A DNA stretch of 64,000 nucleotides, taken from Nesterenkonia sandarakina. Its GTDB lineage: Bacteria > Actinomycetota > Actinomycetes > Actinomycetales > Micrococcaceae. The notes below the pieces were generated by a model. It did no database searches, was not told the DNA's origin, and saw nothing but the letters and a program-made list of their open reading frames with translations. This document shows, one piece after another, positions 1 to 8,112 of the stretch. Both the position numbers and the translations under genes were made by a program. Position 1 is the stretch's first letter. Each line of letters opens with the position of its first letter. Location of the stretch: the NCBI RefSeq assembly GCF_013410215.1, contig NZ_JACCFQ010000001.1:2728001-2792000 (forward strand), written 5' to 3'.

Positions 1-519
1 GGCGTCGTTGAGGATGCAGATGACCTCGGCGTTCTCCGGTCCCACAGCGCTGAGCCCATGCGGGCGCAGCGTGTCGAACTCGGCGGCCTCGCCGGGCCCG
101 AGCAGGATCTCCTCCTCCCCGAGCTGCAGACGCAGGCGTCCTGTGAGCACGTAGAGCCACTCATAGCCGTCGTGGCTGCCCAGCTCTGGAAGCGGCGGGC
201 GCGGCACGTAGCTGATCTTGTAGGTGTGCACCGGAGATGATTCTGGGGAGAGCGGCTGCACGAGCATGCCGTTGCGCTCCCAGGCATCGCGCTGCACCCG
301 CGGGTCCGGACTGGAAGAGACCAGCAGCTCATCCACCGTGATGCCCAGGCAGCGCGTGACCGGCAGCAGCAGCTCCAGGCTGGCCTGGCGCTTGCCCGAT
401 TCCAGGCGCGAGAGGGTGCTCGGTGAGATTCCCGCGCCGCGGGCGAGCCGGTCCAGGGTCCAACCACGACTTGTGCGCGCCGATCGCAGGCGCAGGCCCA
501 GCTGAGCAAGTTCTTCCAT
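1..519 (-). CDS. XRE-family regulator with cupin domain (3' end outside window)
   Basis: The reading frame is open from an ATG at 519 to the left edge, giving 173 codons without a stop, so the C-terminus is missing. Residues 8-60 form an XRE-type helix-turn-helix (SPSTLSRLESGKRQ is the recognition region). From about residue 95 the chain looks like a cupin barrel (HDGYEWLYVLTGRL, then GEEEILLGPGE and FDTLRPHG). Such proteins bind DNA and probably sense a small ligand in the cupin. A GGGAG ribosome site lies just before the ATG. The gene diverges from the FAD oxidoreductase at 596 with a 76-bp gap, so control of itself and that neighbour is a reasonable inference. The ligand is unknown. Confidence 0.85.
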   Translation of the reverse strand, partial: MEELAQLGLRLRSARTSRGWTLDRLARGAGISPSTLSRLESGKRQASLELLLPVTRCLGITVDELLVSSSPDPRVQRDAWERNGMLVQPLSPESSPVHTYKISYVPRPPLPELGSHDGYEWLYVLTGRLRLQLGEEEILLGPGEAAEFDTLRPHGLSAVGPENAEVICILNDA

Positions 520-595
520 GCTCCCAGTCTGAGCATTTATTGCCATTTCAGCAAGACGTGTTTCAGGTTGCGAGGCCGGGGCGCATGCTGGTGCC

Positions 596-1576
596 ATGAA
601 CAGCACAGCACAAGCAGATCGCTATGACGCCATCATCATCGGAGGCGGCGTCGCCGGGCTCAGCGCCGCCCAGTCCCTGGGCCGCGCGCTGCGCAGGACG
701 CTCATCCTCGACGCCGCCGAGCCTCGCAACCGCTTCGCCCGGCAGATGCACAACGTCCTGGGCCATGACGGGACACCCCCTGCAGAACTGGTGTCGCGCG
801 GACTCGCCGAGGCCCAGCGCTACGGGGTCGAACGCCTCACCGCCGGGGTGCACCGGGTGCGCGACTCCACCCGCGCCGACTCGGTGGACGGGACCGGGGC
901 GCGCGAGCTCGTGGTCACCCTGGACTCGGGGGTCCAGCTCTTCACCCGCAGCGTCATCGCGGCCTCGGGACTGACCGATGAGCTGCCGCCGATCCCGGGA
1001 CTGGCCGAGCACTGGGGCTCCAGCGTGCTGCACTGCCCGTACTGCCACGGATGGGAGTTTCGTGGTCAGCGACTGGCGGTGCTGGCCACCAGCCCGATGC
1101 AGCTGCACCAGGCGCAGCTGCTGCGTCAGTGGAGCGACCGGCTGACCTATTTCAGCGCCGGGGCCGGAGAGCTGCCCGCAGAGACTCTCCAGCGGCTGCA
1201 GGCGCGCGGCGTCGTCGTGGAACCGACCCCGGTGAAGCAGGTGCTCGGGGACGGCACCCACGTGACCGGCGTCGTCCTGGAAGACTCGCGCACGATCGCC
1301 CTGGACGCCATCTTCACCGCAGGCAGACTCATCCCGCGCGACGGCTATCTGCGCGATCTCGGGCTCGAGCGCGAGGAGACCATGGTGGGCAGCTTCGTGA
1401 AGGTCGATGCGATGGGACAGACCTCCCATGAGCGGATCTGGGCCGCCGGAAACGTGGCCGCGCCGATGGCGACGGTCCCGGCATCGATGGGTATGGGCAG
1501 CTTCGCCGGAGCGGCGGCCAACGGGGCCCTGGTCAACGAGGAGTTCGATCTCGCCGCGGCCGGGAAGAACCAGTAA
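596..1576 (+). CDS. FAD-dependent NAD(P) oxidoreductase, thioredoxin reductase-like
   Basis: A 326-residue protein with an N-terminal FAD-binding glycine motif (IIGGGVAGLSAA, residues 14-25) and a CPYC pair near residue 148 followed by HGWE, as in the thioredoxin reductase-like family of short flavoproteins. The C-terminal part carries the second FAD motif (AAGNVAAP). True TrxB has CATC and a different interface, so the substrate may not be thioredoxin. The ATG at 596 follows the divergent intergenic region shared with the XRE-cupin regulator, a common pairing in Actinobacteria. It probably reduces a disulfide or a small redox substrate in the cytosol. The exact substrate cannot be read from the sequence. 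Confidence 0.85.
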   Translation: MNSTAQADRYDAIIIGGGVAGLSAAQSLGRALRRTLILDAAEPRNRFARQMHNVLGHDGTPPAELVSRGLAEAQRYGVERLTAGVHRVRDSTRADSVDGTGARELVVTLDSGVQLFTRSVIAASGLTDELPPIPGLAEHWGSSVLHCPYCHGWEFRGQRLAVLATSPMQLHQAQLLRQWSDRLTYFSAGAGELPAETLQRLQARGVVVEPTPVKQVLGDGTHVTGVVLEDSRTIALDAIFTAGRLIPRDGYLRDLGLEREETMVGSFVKVDAMGQTSHERIWAAGNVAAPMATVPASMGMGSFAGAAANGALVNEEFDLAAAGKNQ

Positions 1577-1650
1577 CGTGGAGGGTGAGCGGGCGCATCA
1601 ACCGTGCGCTCGCACACCCTTTCCCGGAGCTTCCCGATCAGGAGGATGTA

Positions 1651-2295
1651 GTGGCCCAGGCGCTGATCATTGTCGACGTGCAGCAGGACTTCTGTGAGGG
1701 CGGAGCACTCGCGGTCGCGGGCGGGGCTCAGGTCGCCAGCGAGATCAGTGAGTTCCTCGAGGACAGCTATGCCGAGTTCGACGCGATACTGACCACCCAG
1801 GACTGGCACATCGATCCGGGCCCGCATTTCTCCGCGACCCCGGATTTCACGGTGAGCTGGCCCGAGCACTGCGTGGCCGGCACCCCGGGTGCGGAGCTGC
1901 ATCCCAACCTCGACACCGAGCACGTGGACGCCCGGTTCCTCAAGGGGCTCTACTCCGACGGCTACTCCGGGTTCGAAGGACTTGAGGGCGACCCGGAGAA
2001 GGTCGGCAGCCTGGAGGGCGAGAACGGAGCCAAGGTGGGACCGGCGGCCGCCATTGCCGAGGGCGCAGCGGACCTCCACGCGTGGCTGCAGGCCCAGGAC
2101 ATCGACGCCGTGACGATCGTCGGGATCGCCACGGACCACTGCGTGCGCGCCACGGTGCTCGATGCGGTGGAGAACGACTTCCGAGTCCGGGTGATCCGGG
2201 AGCTCACGGTGGGCGTCAGCGAGGATTCTGTCCAGGAGGCCTACGCGGAGTTCGACGCCGCCGAGGTCGAGGTCGTCAGTCTCGACGACCTCTGA
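1651..2295 (+). CDS. pncA: Nicotinamidase / isochorismatase-family hydrolase
   Basis: A 214-residue protein starting at GTG 1651, chosen because AGGAGGA lies just upstream; an upstream in-frame GTG at 1585 has no ribosome site. Catalytic features of the nicotinamidase family are visible: the Asp in IVDVQQDF, the metal-site DWH in TTQDWHIDPG, a Lys in FLKGLYSDGYSGF and the nucleophilic Cys in VGIATDHCVRATVLDA. It would hydrolyse nicotinamide to nicotinate for NAD salvage. It lies 74 bases after the FAD oxidoreductase on the same strand. The nad operon at 56.6 kb supplies the de novo route to the same cofactor. The YSGF segment fits nicotinamidase better than generic isochorismatase. Confidence 0.88.
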   Translation: MAQALIIVDVQQDFCEGGALAVAGGAQVASEISEFLEDSYAEFDAILTTQDWHIDPGPHFSATPDFTVSWPEHCVAGTPGAELHPNLDTEHVDARFLKGLYSDGYSGFEGLEGDPEKVGSLEGENGAKVGPAAAIAEGAADLHAWLQAQDIDAVTIVGIATDHCVRATVLDAVENDFRVRVIRELTVGVSEDSVQEAYAEFDAAEVEVVSLDDL

Positions 2296-2326
2296 GTCCC
2301 ACCGCGCGCAGGACCCGCTGACCCCG

Positions 2327-4114
2327 CTACTTGCGGCCGACGAACCACAGCTGGATCTTCTTCAGCCGTGCCTCGAGCTGGGGCTGGGTGGCCTGCCCCA
2401 CGGCAGGCCCGCCGCAGGCGTCGCGGAGCTTGGTGTGGATGCTGCCCTGGTGCATCCCGGTCTTCGCCGCGTAGGCGGAGACCGACTTGTTCAGCGTGGC
2501 CCGCAGCGTCTTGAGCGCGCGGTGATCCACCACCGGTTCTTCCGGAGCCGCCAGGGCGGGTTTGCGGCGCAGCTGATCGGCCTGGTGCTGACGCAGCAGC
2601 GTGGAGACCTGCTCAGGCTCCAGCAGACCGGGGATGCCCAGGAAGTCCAGCTCCTCCTCAGACCCCATGGCGCCGCCGAGTCCGAACTCGGCGCCGTCGA
2701 AGAGGACCTTGTCAAAGGCTGCGTTGGAGTGCAGCGCGGCGAACTCACCGCGCTCCAGGGACTCCGAGCCACGTTCCTCCCGGTTCGCGGCCGCCAGGAG
2801 ATCATCATCGAGTGCCTCCTCCGGGTCCTCGGCAGCCGAGCGCGGAACCTCCAGGGCATGATCGCGCTCCTGCTCCATCTCATTGGCCAGAGTGGTCAGC
2901 ACCGGCACCGAGGGCAGGAAGACCGAGGCCACCTCCGCCTTCTTGCGCAGCCGCACGAAGCGACCCACCGCCTGGGCGAAGAACAGCGGTGTGGAGGTGG
3001 AGGTGGCGTAGACGCCCACGCACAGACGCGGCACGTCAACACCCTCTGAGACCATCCGCACCGCGACCATCCACAGCTTCGAAGGGTCCTCGGAGAACGC
3101 CTCGATCTGGTTCGATGCGCCCTTGTCATCGGAGAGCACGACGGTGGTCTTCTGCCCGGTGAGCGCATCCAGCTGCGCGGCATAGGCGCGCGCGGTCTCG
3201 TGATCGGTGGCGATCACCAGTCCCCCGGCGTCGTCGATCTTGTCCCGCACCTTCAGCAGACGCTGATGCGCCGCCCGGAGCACCGAGGGGATCCACTCCC
3301 CCTCCGGGTTCAGCGCAGTGCGCCACGCGTGGTTGGTGATGTCCTTGGTGGCCGCGGCCCCGAGCTGAGCCTCCATCTCTTCGCCGGTGGAGGTGCGCCA
3401 GCGCATGTTCCCGGAGTAGGCCATGAAGACCACTGGGCGGACCACCCGGTCCTTCAGCGCGGGCCCGTAGGTGTAGGCGTAGTCGGCCTTGGACCGGCGC
3501 ACGCCGTCGCCGTCCTCCACATAGTCCACGAACGGGATCGGGGAGGTGTCGGAGCGGAACGGGGTGCCGGTCAGGGCGAGCCGGCGCACCGCAGGGTCGA
3601 AGGCCTCACGCACGCCGTCGCCCCAGGAGAGCGCATCACCGGCATGGTGGATCTCATCGAAGATCACCAGGGTGCGCCCGGCTTCGGTCTTGTTCCGGTG
3701 CAGCGCGGGCTTGTTCGCCACCTGGGAGTAGGTCACCACCACCCCGATGTACTGCCGTCCGTGGCGGCCGTCGGAGTTCTTGAAGTTCGGGTCCAGGGCC
3801 AGACCCACCCGGCCGGCGGCGTCGGCCCACTGCCGCTTCAGGTGCTCGGTGGGCGCCACCACGTAGATCCGGTTGACCTCACCGGATTCCACAAGCAGCT
3901 TCGCCACGCGCAGCGCGAAGGTGGTCTTGCCGGCCCCGGGGGTCGCCACCGCGAGGAAGTCCTTGGGTCGGCGCTGGATGTAGAGGTCCAGCGCCTCCTG
4001 CTGCCACTGCCGCAGGGTGCCCGCGGTGCCATGCGCGGCGCGGTGCGGGTAGACCGGCGGCAGGGATCTGCCGACATCGGTGCCGACGTCGAAAAGCGTC
4101 TCAGACTGCTCCAC
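2327..4114 (-). CDS. DEAD/DEAH-box helicase
   Basis: A 595-residue superfamily 2 helicase. Visible motifs are the Q-like region WQQEALDLYIQR, Walker A ATPGAGKTTFALR (about residue 58), Walker B DEIHH (about residue 153), motif III LTGTPFR, and the C-terminal RecA-like lobe with VSEGVDVPRL and QAVGRFVRLR (motif VI). The last 100 residues hold a small Lys/Arg-rich helical domain of unknown use. The frame starts at GTG 4114 with no obvious ribosome site. It converges with pncA (31-bp gap) and lies just downstream of the DUF3039 gene. Its nucleic-acid role is unknown; DNA repair or RNA remodelling are both possible. Confidence 0.85.
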   Translation of the reverse strand: MEQSETLFDVGTDVGRSLPPVYPHRAAHGTAGTLRQWQQEALDLYIQRRPKDFLAVATPGAGKTTFALRVAKLLVESGEVNRIYVVAPTEHLKRQWADAAGRVGLALDPNFKNSDGRHGRQYIGVVVTYSQVANKPALHRNKTEAGRTLVIFDEIHHAGDALSWGDGVREAFDPAVRRLALTGTPFRSDTSPIPFVDYVEDGDGVRRSKADYAYTYGPALKDRVVRPVVFMAYSGNMRWRTSTGEEMEAQLGAAATKDITNHAWRTALNPEGEWIPSVLRAAHQRLLKVRDKIDDAGGLVIATDHETARAYAAQLDALTGQKTTVVLSDDKGASNQIEAFSEDPSKLWMVAVRMVSEGVDVPRLCVGVYATSTSTPLFFAQAVGRFVRLRKKAEVASVFLPSVPVLTTLANEMEQERDHALEVPRSAAEDPEEALDDDLLAAANREERGSESLERGEFAALHSNAAFDKVLFDGAEFGLGGAMGSEEELDFLGIPGLLEPEQVSTLLRQHQADQLRRKPALAAPEEPVVDHRALKTLRATLNKSVSAYAAKTGMHQGSIHTKLRDACGGPAVGQATQPQLEARLKKIQLWFVGRK

Positions 4115-4135
4115 TGGGTTCTGTGCTCAGCAGGT

Positions 4136-4540
4136 TCAGCTGCGGCCGAAGCCGAAGAAGCCGCGCTTGCCGCCCGAGTCGCCGCCGGACTCACCGTCGC
4201 CGTCGCCGCCCATCATCTCTTCGTAGATCTCTTTGCACTCCGGACACACCGGGAACTTCTTGGGGTCCCTGGACGGGATCCAGACCTTCCCGCACAGCGC
4301 CACCACGGCGCCGCCCTCCAGGGCCGACTCCATGATCCGGTTCTTGTTCACGTAGTGCGCGAAGCGCTCGTGGTCTCCGGGTTCGGAGAGCTGCTCCTGG
4401 TGCTCGCGCTCGATGGTCGCCGCTCCCGCCGGGGCCGCAGCCGGGTCGGCGGTGTGCATGTGCCCCGGGCCGGCGTGCCGGGCGACCGGGGCGCCGAAGC
4501 GGGCGTCAGCGGGCTGGAGTCCGTTCTCGATGACCATCAT
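4136..4540 (-). CDS. DUF3039-family protein
   Basis: A 134-residue protein. The segment GDHERFAHYVNKNRIMES followed by ALCGKVWIPSRDPKKFPVCPECKEIYEEM is typical of the actinobacterial DUF3039 family, with a CPEC pair and an upstream Cys likely to bind a metal. The tail is Gly/Asp-rich and ends GFFGFGRS. I place the start at ATG 4540 because a TAGAAT box ends 7 bases before it, which predicts a leaderless mRNA; ATG 4549 is an alternative. It precedes the helicase gene by 21 bases on the same strand, so the two may be cotranscribed. The function of the family is unknown. Confidence 0.85.
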   Translation of the reverse strand: MMVIENGLQPADARFGAPVARHAGPGHMHTADPAAAPAGAATIEREHQEQLSEPGDHERFAHYVNKNRIMESALEGGAVVALCGKVWIPSRDPKKFPVCPECKEIYEEMMGGDGDGESGGDSGGKRGFFGFGRS

Positions 4541-4547
4541 GGGAACC

Positions 4548-4553
4548 ATTCTA
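4548..4553 (-). promoter_or_regulatory. -10 box for leaderless DUF3039 mRNA
   Basis: TAGAAT on the minus strand, 7 bases before ATG 4540. No clear -35 is seen. The short spacing predicts that transcription starts at the A of the start codon. Confidence 0.6.
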
Positions 4554-4643
4554 GCCAGCCGCGGCGAGCACATCATCTCCGGGCGACCCGGTGTCCATCC
4601 CGAGCGCTGCCGCCCTGGCGGGGCGGCGCCCACCGCCTGCGCC

Positions 4644-6224
4644 TCAGTACTGGCTCACCTGCTGGAAGAGCTCGGGCTGGCTGCGCTCGTAGACCCGCGC
4701 GCCCAGACGCACCCCGAGCCAGACCAGCGCCGCACCTTTGAGCACCGAACCGACCCCGAGCACCCAGGCCAGCCAGGCCTCGCCGCTGACCAGGAGGAAG
4801 ATGACCAGGATCAGCTCAGGCAGCATCAGCGCCAGGGCGGAGAGCATCATGCCCAGCTGCACGATCATCAGCCGGCCGGTGGAGCCGGAGGGCTGTGTCA
4901 GCGGCCCGTCCCCGGGCTTGGGAACCGGGTAGGTGAAGCGCGCGGAGATCAGGCAGGAGAGCCCGGAGGCGCTGAGGAGCATGCCCACGCTGACTCCCAC
5001 CAGGGCCACGGTGGTGCCTGGGGTCGTGAACATCACGGCCGGCACAAGTGCTGCCAGCACCGTGGCCGGCAGCCCGAAGACCAGCAGGCCGACCAGGCGG
5101 CCCAGGCGGTCCGCCGTCCCGGAGACCCCGCTGGTGATGTGCAGGGCGAAGGCCGAGTGGTCGTAGGAGATGTCGGCGGAGATCGCATAGCCCAGGGTGA
5201 AGCCGGAGACCGGCCCCAGTGCGAGCAGCACCCAGACGGCATCGGTCTGGAAGTACATCACCAGGGCGAGCACGACCAGCGCCGGCAGGACCACCAGGGT
5301 GCCGCCGTAGCGGGTGTCCTTGAGCCAGTAGGTGCTGGCCCGGGCCGCCACCGCGCCCCAGGGTGTGGCCGGGAACCGGCCCAGCAGCCCGAGCCCGCTG
5401 GCCTGCTTGGACCCCGAGGAGCTCTGCACAGTGGGCTGTTCGGTGATCTTCACCAGTCCGGCGCGGATCACGACGACGGCGAGCACCACCGTGGCGAGCA
5501 GGACCCCCAGCCGCAGCAGCATCGCACCCCAGGCGCCCGCCGCGGCGTCGGCGGGCAACGCAGCACCGGCGCCCAGCGGGGTGTATGCCAGGAAGTCGAC
5601 CACCGCGGGGATAGCATCGGAGAGTGAGGCGAACGCGCTCTGCAGACCGACCATGATCGGGTAGAGCATCACCATCAGGCTCAGCGCCAGCACGGCCAGG
5701 AAGTCACGAGACCGGCGACCGCTGAACCAGGCGCTGATCGAGGTGGTCACCGCCTGGGAGACCAGGCTGAAGGTGATCAGCAGCAGCGGCAGCGTGAGCA
5801 GGGCCGTGGCGGCGGCAGCGAGGTCCCATCGCCAGTGCAGCACCTGACCGATCAGCCAGATCAGGGTGAGCACCGCGCCGATGGAGATCAGACCGGTCAC
5901 CGCCAGTCCCAGGATCAGTCCGCGACGAGGGATGCCGTAGGTGATGAACTGCCGCGGATTCATCGCCGCGTCTGCACCGGAGATGAACACCGGGATGATG
6001 AGCCACAGCAGGAAGACCGCCGAGCCCATGAGCACGCTGGTGGTCCGCACGAACTCTGGATCGGCGACGTCCGCCGCGCCCTCCATCACCTGCAGCGAGA
6101 ACACCATCCCGACCATGCCCAGGCCGTAGAGCCCGGCGAAGATAGTGCCCAGGATGTGCCAGACGGACTGGTTGAAGCCGTTGAAGGTGAGGGCCTTCTT
6201 GAGTCGGATCAGAGTTGCAACCAC
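4644..6224 (-). CDS. ABC-2 type transporter permease
   Basis: A 526-residue polytopic membrane protein with roughly twelve hydrophobic spans, starting MVATLIRLKKALTF and ending in a short cytoplasmic tail. It has the look of large actinobacterial ABC-2 permeases. Its start overlaps the end of the ATPase gene by 16 bases in another frame, so the two are translationally coupled and form one exporter. Substrate is unknown; such pairs export lipids, peptides or drugs. No accessory binding protein or histidine kinase is adjacent. Confidence 0.82.
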   Translation of the reverse strand: MVATLIRLKKALTFNGFNQSVWHILGTIFAGLYGLGMVGMVFSLQVMEGAADVADPEFVRTTSVLMGSAVFLLWLIIPVFISGADAAMNPRQFITYGIPRRGLILGLAVTGLISIGAVLTLIWLIGQVLHWRWDLAAAATALLTLPLLLITFSLVSQAVTTSISAWFSGRRSRDFLAVLALSLMVMLYPIMVGLQSAFASLSDAIPAVVDFLAYTPLGAGAALPADAAAGAWGAMLLRLGVLLATVVLAVVVIRAGLVKITEQPTVQSSSGSKQASGLGLLGRFPATPWGAVAARASTYWLKDTRYGGTLVVLPALVVLALVMYFQTDAVWVLLALGPVSGFTLGYAISADISYDHSAFALHITSGVSGTADRLGRLVGLLVFGLPATVLAALVPAVMFTTPGTTVALVGVSVGMLLSASGLSCLISARFTYPVPKPGDGPLTQPSGSTGRLMIVQLGMMLSALALMLPELILVIFLLVSGEAWLAWVLGVGSVLKGAALVWLGVRLGARVYERSQPELFQQVSQY

Positions 6225-6979
6225 GCCAGCTCCTGATCTCCACCCTCGAGCCCGACCAGCTCCACGAATCGCGTCTCGAGGTCCGAGCCTGCGCGCACCT
6301 CATCCAGGGTGCCGGAGGCCAGCAGGCAGCCCTCAGCGATGATGCCCACATGGGAACACATCCGCTGCACCAGATCCATCACGTGGCTCGAGAGGATCAC
6401 GGTGCCCCCGGAAGACACATAAGATTCCAACAGCCCACGGATGGTGCGGGCTGAGACCGGGTCCACGGCCTCGAAGGGCTCATCCAGCACCAGCAGCTCC
6501 GGGGCGTGCACCATGGCCGAGGCCAGTGCGATCTTCTTGGTCATGCCGGCCGAATAGTCCTGGACCAGCTTTCCCTGGGCGTCCTGCAGACCGAGCACCC
6601 GGAGCAGATCCGCGGTGCGAGACTCCACGGTGTCACGGTCCATGCCGCGCAGCAGTCCGGCATAGGCCACCAGCTGCGCCCCGGTGAGCTTGTTGAACAG
6701 CGTCACCCCGTCCGCGAGCACCCCCATCGAGCGCTTCGCCTCCCGAGGCTGCTCCCAGACGTCGATGCCCACGACCTCAGCAGTGCCGGCGTCGGGGCGC
6801 ATCAGGCCGGTGGCCATTGAGAGGGTCGTGGTCTTCCCCGCCCCGTTGGGTCCCACGAAGCCGTAGAACGAGCCGCGCGGCACGTCCAGGTCCAGGTTCT
6901 CCACTGCCGCGGTCTGACCGAAGGTCTTGGACAGCCCGCGCAGTCGAAGTGCAGGCGTGGTCTGACTGGCTGAGTTCAT
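6209..6979 (-). CDS. ABC transporter ATP-binding protein
   Basis: A 256-residue ABC ATPase. Walker A is GPNGAGKTTT (about residue 44), the signature is YSAGMTKKIALASA rather than the standard LSGGQ, and Walker B is ELLVLDEPFEAVDP followed by the switch histidine in LSSHVMD. The YSAGM signature is common in ABC-2 ATPases. It is translated from ATG 6979 on a predicted leaderless mRNA and is coupled to the permease downstream. Together they probably form an export complex at the inner membrane. Confidence 0.9.
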   Translation of the reverse strand: MNSASQTTPALRLRGLSKTFGQTAAVENLDLDVPRGSFYGFVGPNGAGKTTTLSMATGLMRPDAGTAEVVGIDVWEQPREAKRSMGVLADGVTLFNKLTGAQLVAYAGLLRGMDRDTVESRTADLLRVLGLQDAQGKLVQDYSAGMTKKIALASAMVHAPELLVLDEPFEAVDPVSARTIRGLLESYVSSGGTVILSSHVMDLVQRMCSHVGIIAEGCLLASGTLDEVRAGSDLETRFVELVGLEGGDQELAWLQL

Positions 6980-6985
6980 GCCCCG

Positions 6986-6991
6986 AGCCTA
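6986..6991 (-). promoter_or_regulatory. -10 box for leaderless ABC operon mRNA
   Basis: TAGGCT on the minus strand, 6 bases before ATG 6979. There is no Shine-Dalgarno sequence in between. Confidence 0.65.
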
Positions 6992-7039
6992 CCCACCCCA
7001 GCTCAGCGCCGCCTCAGCCCTGAGAGGGACATCGTGAGC

Positions 7040-7057
7040 CTCGGTCGTGGAACCGAG
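7040..7057 (-). terminator. Possible hairpin after the YbbN-like gene
   Basis: CTCGGT and ACCGAG are 6-base arms around a 6-base loop, 9 bases past the stop codon of the minus-strand gene ending at 7066. No U tract follows, so this is weak. Confidence 0.3.
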
Positions 7058-7065
7058 CCCAAGTC

Positions 7066-8046
7066 CTAGAAGAGGGCGCTGGCCAGCTGCCGGCGCGAGG
7101 CCGAGACCCGAGGGTCGCTGTCTCCGGTGATCGAGTAGAGCTCCACCAGATGCGCCCGAGCCGTCTCCCGGTCCTCGCCGAAGTGGGTCTGGATGAAGCG
7201 GACCAGCCGGGAGAAGGCGTCTTCCACGTGGCCTCCGAGCACGTCCAGATCCGCGACGGCGATCTGCGCGTCGACGTCGTCCGGGTTCTGTGCGGCAGCC
7301 TCTCGAGCCTGGGCCAGGTCGGCTCCGGTGGTGCGCTGCAGCAGCTTCACCTGGGCCAGGCCGATCTTGGCGTCCTCGTCGTCGGGCTTCTCCTTGATGG
7401 CCTGCTCGTAGGCCTTCGCGGCCGCGGCGTAGTCGCTGTTCTCCAGCGCCTGAAGCGCCTCTTGGTGCAGCGGCGGCAGCTCCGGCTCGGCCGGGGGCTC
7501 CTGGCCCTCGACGACCCGGGTGGACTGCGCGGGGAGCTTCTGGGTCATCCCGTTCTGGGTCGCCATCTGGACCATCTGGGTGACCAGCTGTGCGAGCTGC
7601 TCGGCGGGCACCGAGGCGTCGAACTCACCGACCGGCCGTCCCCCGATGAAGGCGGTGGCCACCGGCACCTGGTCGGCGCTCTGCGCCAGCTCAGGATGGG
7701 CGGAGGAATCGATCTCGGCCAGGAGCAGCCGGCCCTGCTGGGCGTCGACCAGATCCTCCAGAGTGGCCTTCATCGTCGTGGAGCCGGAGTCGGTGCCATG
7801 GATGAGCACGATCACCGGGGCCTGCGCTGAGAGCTCGACCACCTGTTGCAGCTGCTGGGGCTGCACCTGAACCGCCCAGCTGTTGGGCGTCCCCGAGGGG
7901 GCCGGTGTCGCCGAGCCTGGGGCTGCTGCGCCGCCCGCGGTTGACGGGGCAGGAGCGGAGCCCGCGCCAGCGGCGAAGCCGGAGAGGTCCACTGCTCCCC
8001 GGGCGTCGACTCGGCGGGACTGTGGTTCCTGGGCGGACTCTGTCAC
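7066..8046 (-). CDS. YbbN/CnoX-like thioredoxin-fold TPR protein
   Basis: A 326-residue cytosolic protein. Residues 1-60 are low-complexity Ala/Pro/Gly. About 60-165 form a thioredoxin fold (VQLSAQAPVIVLIHGTDSG, later VPVATAFIGGRPVGEF), but the usual CxxC is replaced by a Cys-free TDSGSTT. About 190-326 contain TPR-like helices (ALENSDYAAAAKAYEQAIKE). The YbbN/CnoX family holds unfolded or oxidised proteins for chaperones. Lack of the Cys pair suggests a binding role and no redox chemistry. Start is GTG 8046 with AAGGAG upstream. Confidence 0.85.
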   Translation of the reverse strand: MTESAQEPQSRRVDARGAVDLSGFAAGAGSAPAPSTAGGAAAPGSATPAPSGTPNSWAVQVQPQQLQQVVELSAQAPVIVLIHGTDSGSTTMKATLEDLVDAQQGRLLLAEIDSSAHPELAQSADQVPVATAFIGGRPVGEFDASVPAEQLAQLVTQMVQMATQNGMTQKLPAQSTRVVEGQEPPAEPELPPLHQEALQALENSDYAAAAKAYEQAIKEKPDDEDAKIGLAQVKLLQRTTGADLAQAREAAAQNPDDVDAQIAVADLDVLGGHVEDAFSRLVRFIQTHFGEDRETARAHLVELYSITGDSDPRVSASRRQLASALF

Positions 8047-8112
8047 TGCGGCTCTCCTTGCACGTCGGCGTCGATCATGGCGGTCCTGCAGACCGTACTC
8101 CGGCTGAGGAGA

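Noticed and set aside
1585-1650. Upstream GTG start for pncA
   Set aside because: No ribosome site, while AGGAGGA fits GTG 1651.
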